Below, in pieces: positions 6,047 through 7,016 of a stretch of 7,016 bases of DNA. Every line of letters begins with the position of its first letter. Positions within the stretch are counted from its first letter, which is position 1. Source of the stretch: JBBITW01 sp037440525 (GTDB lineage Bacteria > Desulfobacterota > BSN033 > UBA1163); contig JBBITW010000183.1 in assembly GCA_037440525.1 (NCBI GenBank), forward strand, positions 1 to 7,016, read 5' to 3'. The notes under the pieces are model-generated. The model made no database searches. It saw nothing but the letters and a program-made list of their open reading frames with translations, and was not told where the DNA came from. The translations under genes were made by a program, and so were the position numbers.

Positions 6047-6508
6047 CTATTGACTTCTTTTTTTCAATTCAAGCTTGAATGCCTGAAGCCTTGGGAGTTC
6101 ATCCAAATCCCTCTGCCTCTTGGCTGCCCTCTTGCTTTCGATGATATCATCAATTGATGCACATGGAAATTTCCCATCAATAATAACTTTTCGCAAATCC
6201 GCCTTGTCAAATGATTCAATCCCATCAGGTGCAAATACGATGTCAAGAGGAATAGGTCCACCTCTAATCTGGATAAAATCTTTCCCCAAAGTGATTGCAA
6301 CCTCAAGTTCCTTATCCATTTCAAAACCAAGTTCTTTTAAGGCTTCTACAAGGTTCTTACAATTTAATTCTGTCTTTTCTGGAAAAATATCAATATCCTG
6401 CGTTGTTCCTGGATAGCCATAGAGTATGGCGGCTCCTTTCCCGATAAAAAGGTAACTAACCTTATGTTTCTCAAAAACTTTAGCTAATCTTTCAAGTTTA
6501 TCAATCAT
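6047..6508 (-). CDS. MNT-like nucleotidyltransferase (DUF6036 / AbiEii-type fold), putative toxin-antitoxin or defence component
   Basis: A complete 153-aa nucleotidyltransferase-fold protein. The core motif is IGKGAAILYGYPGTTQDIDI (22-41), with the acidic pair D38 and D40 and a third carboxylate, probably D89, in PLDIVF (87-92), so the metal-binding triad looks intact. The first motif reads G-K where most members have G-G or G-S. The C-terminal region IDDIIESKRAAKRQRDLDEL (119-138) matches the helix following such domains in DUF6036-like proteins. Relatives transfer nucleotides to proteins or RNA in MNT/HEPN and AbiE-type systems. Its start overlaps the preceding 78-aa ORF by 8 nt and its stop is 6 nt before the phosphoglycosyltransferase, so it is cotranscribed with polysaccharide genes. 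No nucleotide-sugar pyrophosphorylase motif is present, so a direct role in sugar activation is unlikely. Function is inferred from fold only. Confidence 0.7.
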   Translation of the reverse strand: MIDKLERLAKVFEKHKVSYLFIGKGAAILYGYPGTTQDIDIFPEKTELNCKNLVEALKELGFEMDKELEVAITLGKDFIQIRGGPIPLDIVFAPDGIESFDKADLRKVIIDGKFPCASIDDIIESKRAAKRQRDLDELPRLQAFKLELKKRSQ

Positions 6509-6737
6509 CTTTAGTGTGATAACCTAACCACATAGGTGTATTTTCATTGGCCCATTTCCGATATTCCTTGGTAGAATTAAATATCCGATAAGGTAATTCA
6601 TTAATGATCGGTAGCTTCATCAGTATAAAACCTAATTGGATTCTTTCACGAACCGTCCGAGAAAGGCCATCCAAAAAATCAAATCTTAATTGTTCCTCCT
6701 CGTTTAATTTACCTATCTGATAAATGATTTTTTTCAT
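6501..6737 (-). CDS. Small hypothetical protein, likely partner of the adjacent nucleotidyltransferase
   Basis: A 78-aa protein, charged and probably helical (residues 10-42: LNEEEQLRFDFLDGLSRTVR and onward), ending in an EYRKWANE-x-x-P-x-WLGY motif at 58-73. I know this tail only as a feature of small ORFs found next to nucleotidyltransferase genes and cannot assign a biochemical function. The ATG lies in an ATGA overlap with the upstream glycosyltransferase stop, and the end overlaps the nucleotidyltransferase start by 8 nt (ATGATTGA), so all three are translationally linked. GGGAG at a 7-nt spacing supports the start. The arrangement is that of a two-gene toxin-antitoxin-like module with the small partner first. 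No membrane segment or signal peptide is visible. Confidence 0.72.
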   Translation of the reverse strand: MKKIIYQIGKLNEEEQLRFDFLDGLSRTVRERIQLGFILMKLPIINELPYRIFNSTKEYRKWANENTPMWLGYHTKDD

Positions 6738-7016
6738 CCCTTGGCTCCCATTTTGATTGGATAAAATTTCTCAAAAACTTTACCAACAATTTTTATCAAA
6801 CCCCATGTAGATCCCAATCCATAACTAAAGTGTAATACTCCAAAGGTAAATGGCATAATAATAAGATATTTGATATCTTTTTTTAAAAGAGCAGTTTGGC
6901 ATGAGACAGTAAGATTGGCTATTAAATAAGAAGCAAAAATAATGAGAAAGACCCATATGAAATTAGACCAGAATATTCCCAAAATGATAGATCCAATCAG
7001 GCTTATTACAAAAAAA
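6734..7016 (-). CDS. C-terminal membrane part of a family 2 glycosyltransferase (truncated by window end)
   Basis: The frame is open to the window edge (last complete codon at 7015-7013), giving 93 residues that end at TGA 6734-6736. A TTG at 6982 could be taken as a start, but the reading frame continues upstream with hydrophobic residues (FFVISLIGSIILGIFW), so this is the end of a longer gene. Hydrophobic segments at about 1-15, 18-38 and 49-63, followed by FGVLHFSYGLGSTWGLIK (58-75), match the C-terminal membrane anchor of GT2 enzymes of the ExoA type, in which an H-x-x-YG-x-G motif is typical. The catalytic GT-A domain with its DXD motif lies outside the window. It would add a sugar to the lipid-linked repeat unit on the cytoplasmic face. 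Its stop overlaps the next gene by 4 nt. Confidence 0.75.
   Translation of the reverse strand, partial: FFVISLIGSIILGIFWSNFIWVFLIIFASYLIANLTVSCQTALLKKDIKYLIIMPFTFGVLHFSYGLGSTWGLIKIVGKVFEKFYPIKMGAKG
6745..6749 (-). promoter_or_regulatory. Ribosome binding site of the 78-aa small protein
   Basis: GGGAG on the minus strand lies 7 nt upstream of the ATG at 6737, inside the end of the glycosyltransferase gene. It supports translation of the small ORF as a real gene. Confidence 0.55.

Noticed and set aside
6734..6982. A complete 82-aa membrane protein starting at the TTG at 6982
   Set aside because: The frame continues open to the window edge with hydrophobic residues, and the sequence matches a glycosyltransferase C-terminal anchor, so it is a truncated larger gene.

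Overview
This AT-rich window (roughly 40% G+C by eye) reads as part of a bacterial surface-polysaccharide (O-antigen, capsule or exopolysaccharide) biosynthesis operon. Every supported gene lies on the minus strand, so transcription runs from high to low coordinates, and genes run off both ends. The phosphoglycosyltransferase and the FlaA1/CapD-like protein indicate a bacterium. The Lys/Glu-rich proteins and occasional GTG starts would suit a Desulfobacterota- or Nitrospirota-like anaerobe or an uncultured relative, but the window does not fix the taxon.

Layout in transcription order: (1) the membrane C-terminus of a family 2 glycosyltransferase (7016-6734, N-terminus outside); (2) a 78-aa small protein and (3) a 153-aa MNT-like nucleotidyltransferase, linked by 4- and 8-nt overlaps and looking like a toxin-antitoxin or defence-type pair; (4) a small PglC/WcaJ-type phosphoglycosyltransferase; (5) a roughly 100-bp intergenic stretch with a short heptamer repeat; (6) hicB and (7) a frameshifted hicA too short to stand out as an ORF; (8, 9) alpha and beta subunits of a thiamine-diphosphate-dependent E1 (2-oxo-acid dehydrogenase type); (10) a DegT/DnrJ/EryC1 sugar aminotransferase whose start overlaps the E1 beta stop; (11) a class I SAM methyltransferase; (12) the N-terminal 272 codons of a FlaA1/CapD/PglF-like nucleotide-sugar dehydratase. 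No gap between genes exceeds about 110 bp.

Working model (inference): the FlaA1/CapD-like enzyme makes a keto sugar, the aminotransferase makes an amino sugar (active-site motif of the 3-amino type), the methyltransferase decorates it or a relative, and the phosphoglycosyltransferase starts the repeat unit on a lipid carrier that glycosyltransferases extend. The most unusual part is the E1 alpha/beta pair with no E2 or E3 visible, translationally coupled to the sugar aminotransferase. This suggests a dedicated carboligase adding a two-carbon acyl unit to a keto sugar, by analogy with the E1-like pairs proposed for branched-sugar formation in avilamycin-type antibiotic clusters. Two toxin-antitoxin-like modules flank the phosphoglycosyltransferase inside the operon, and the HicA toxin of one appears broken by a single-base deletion.
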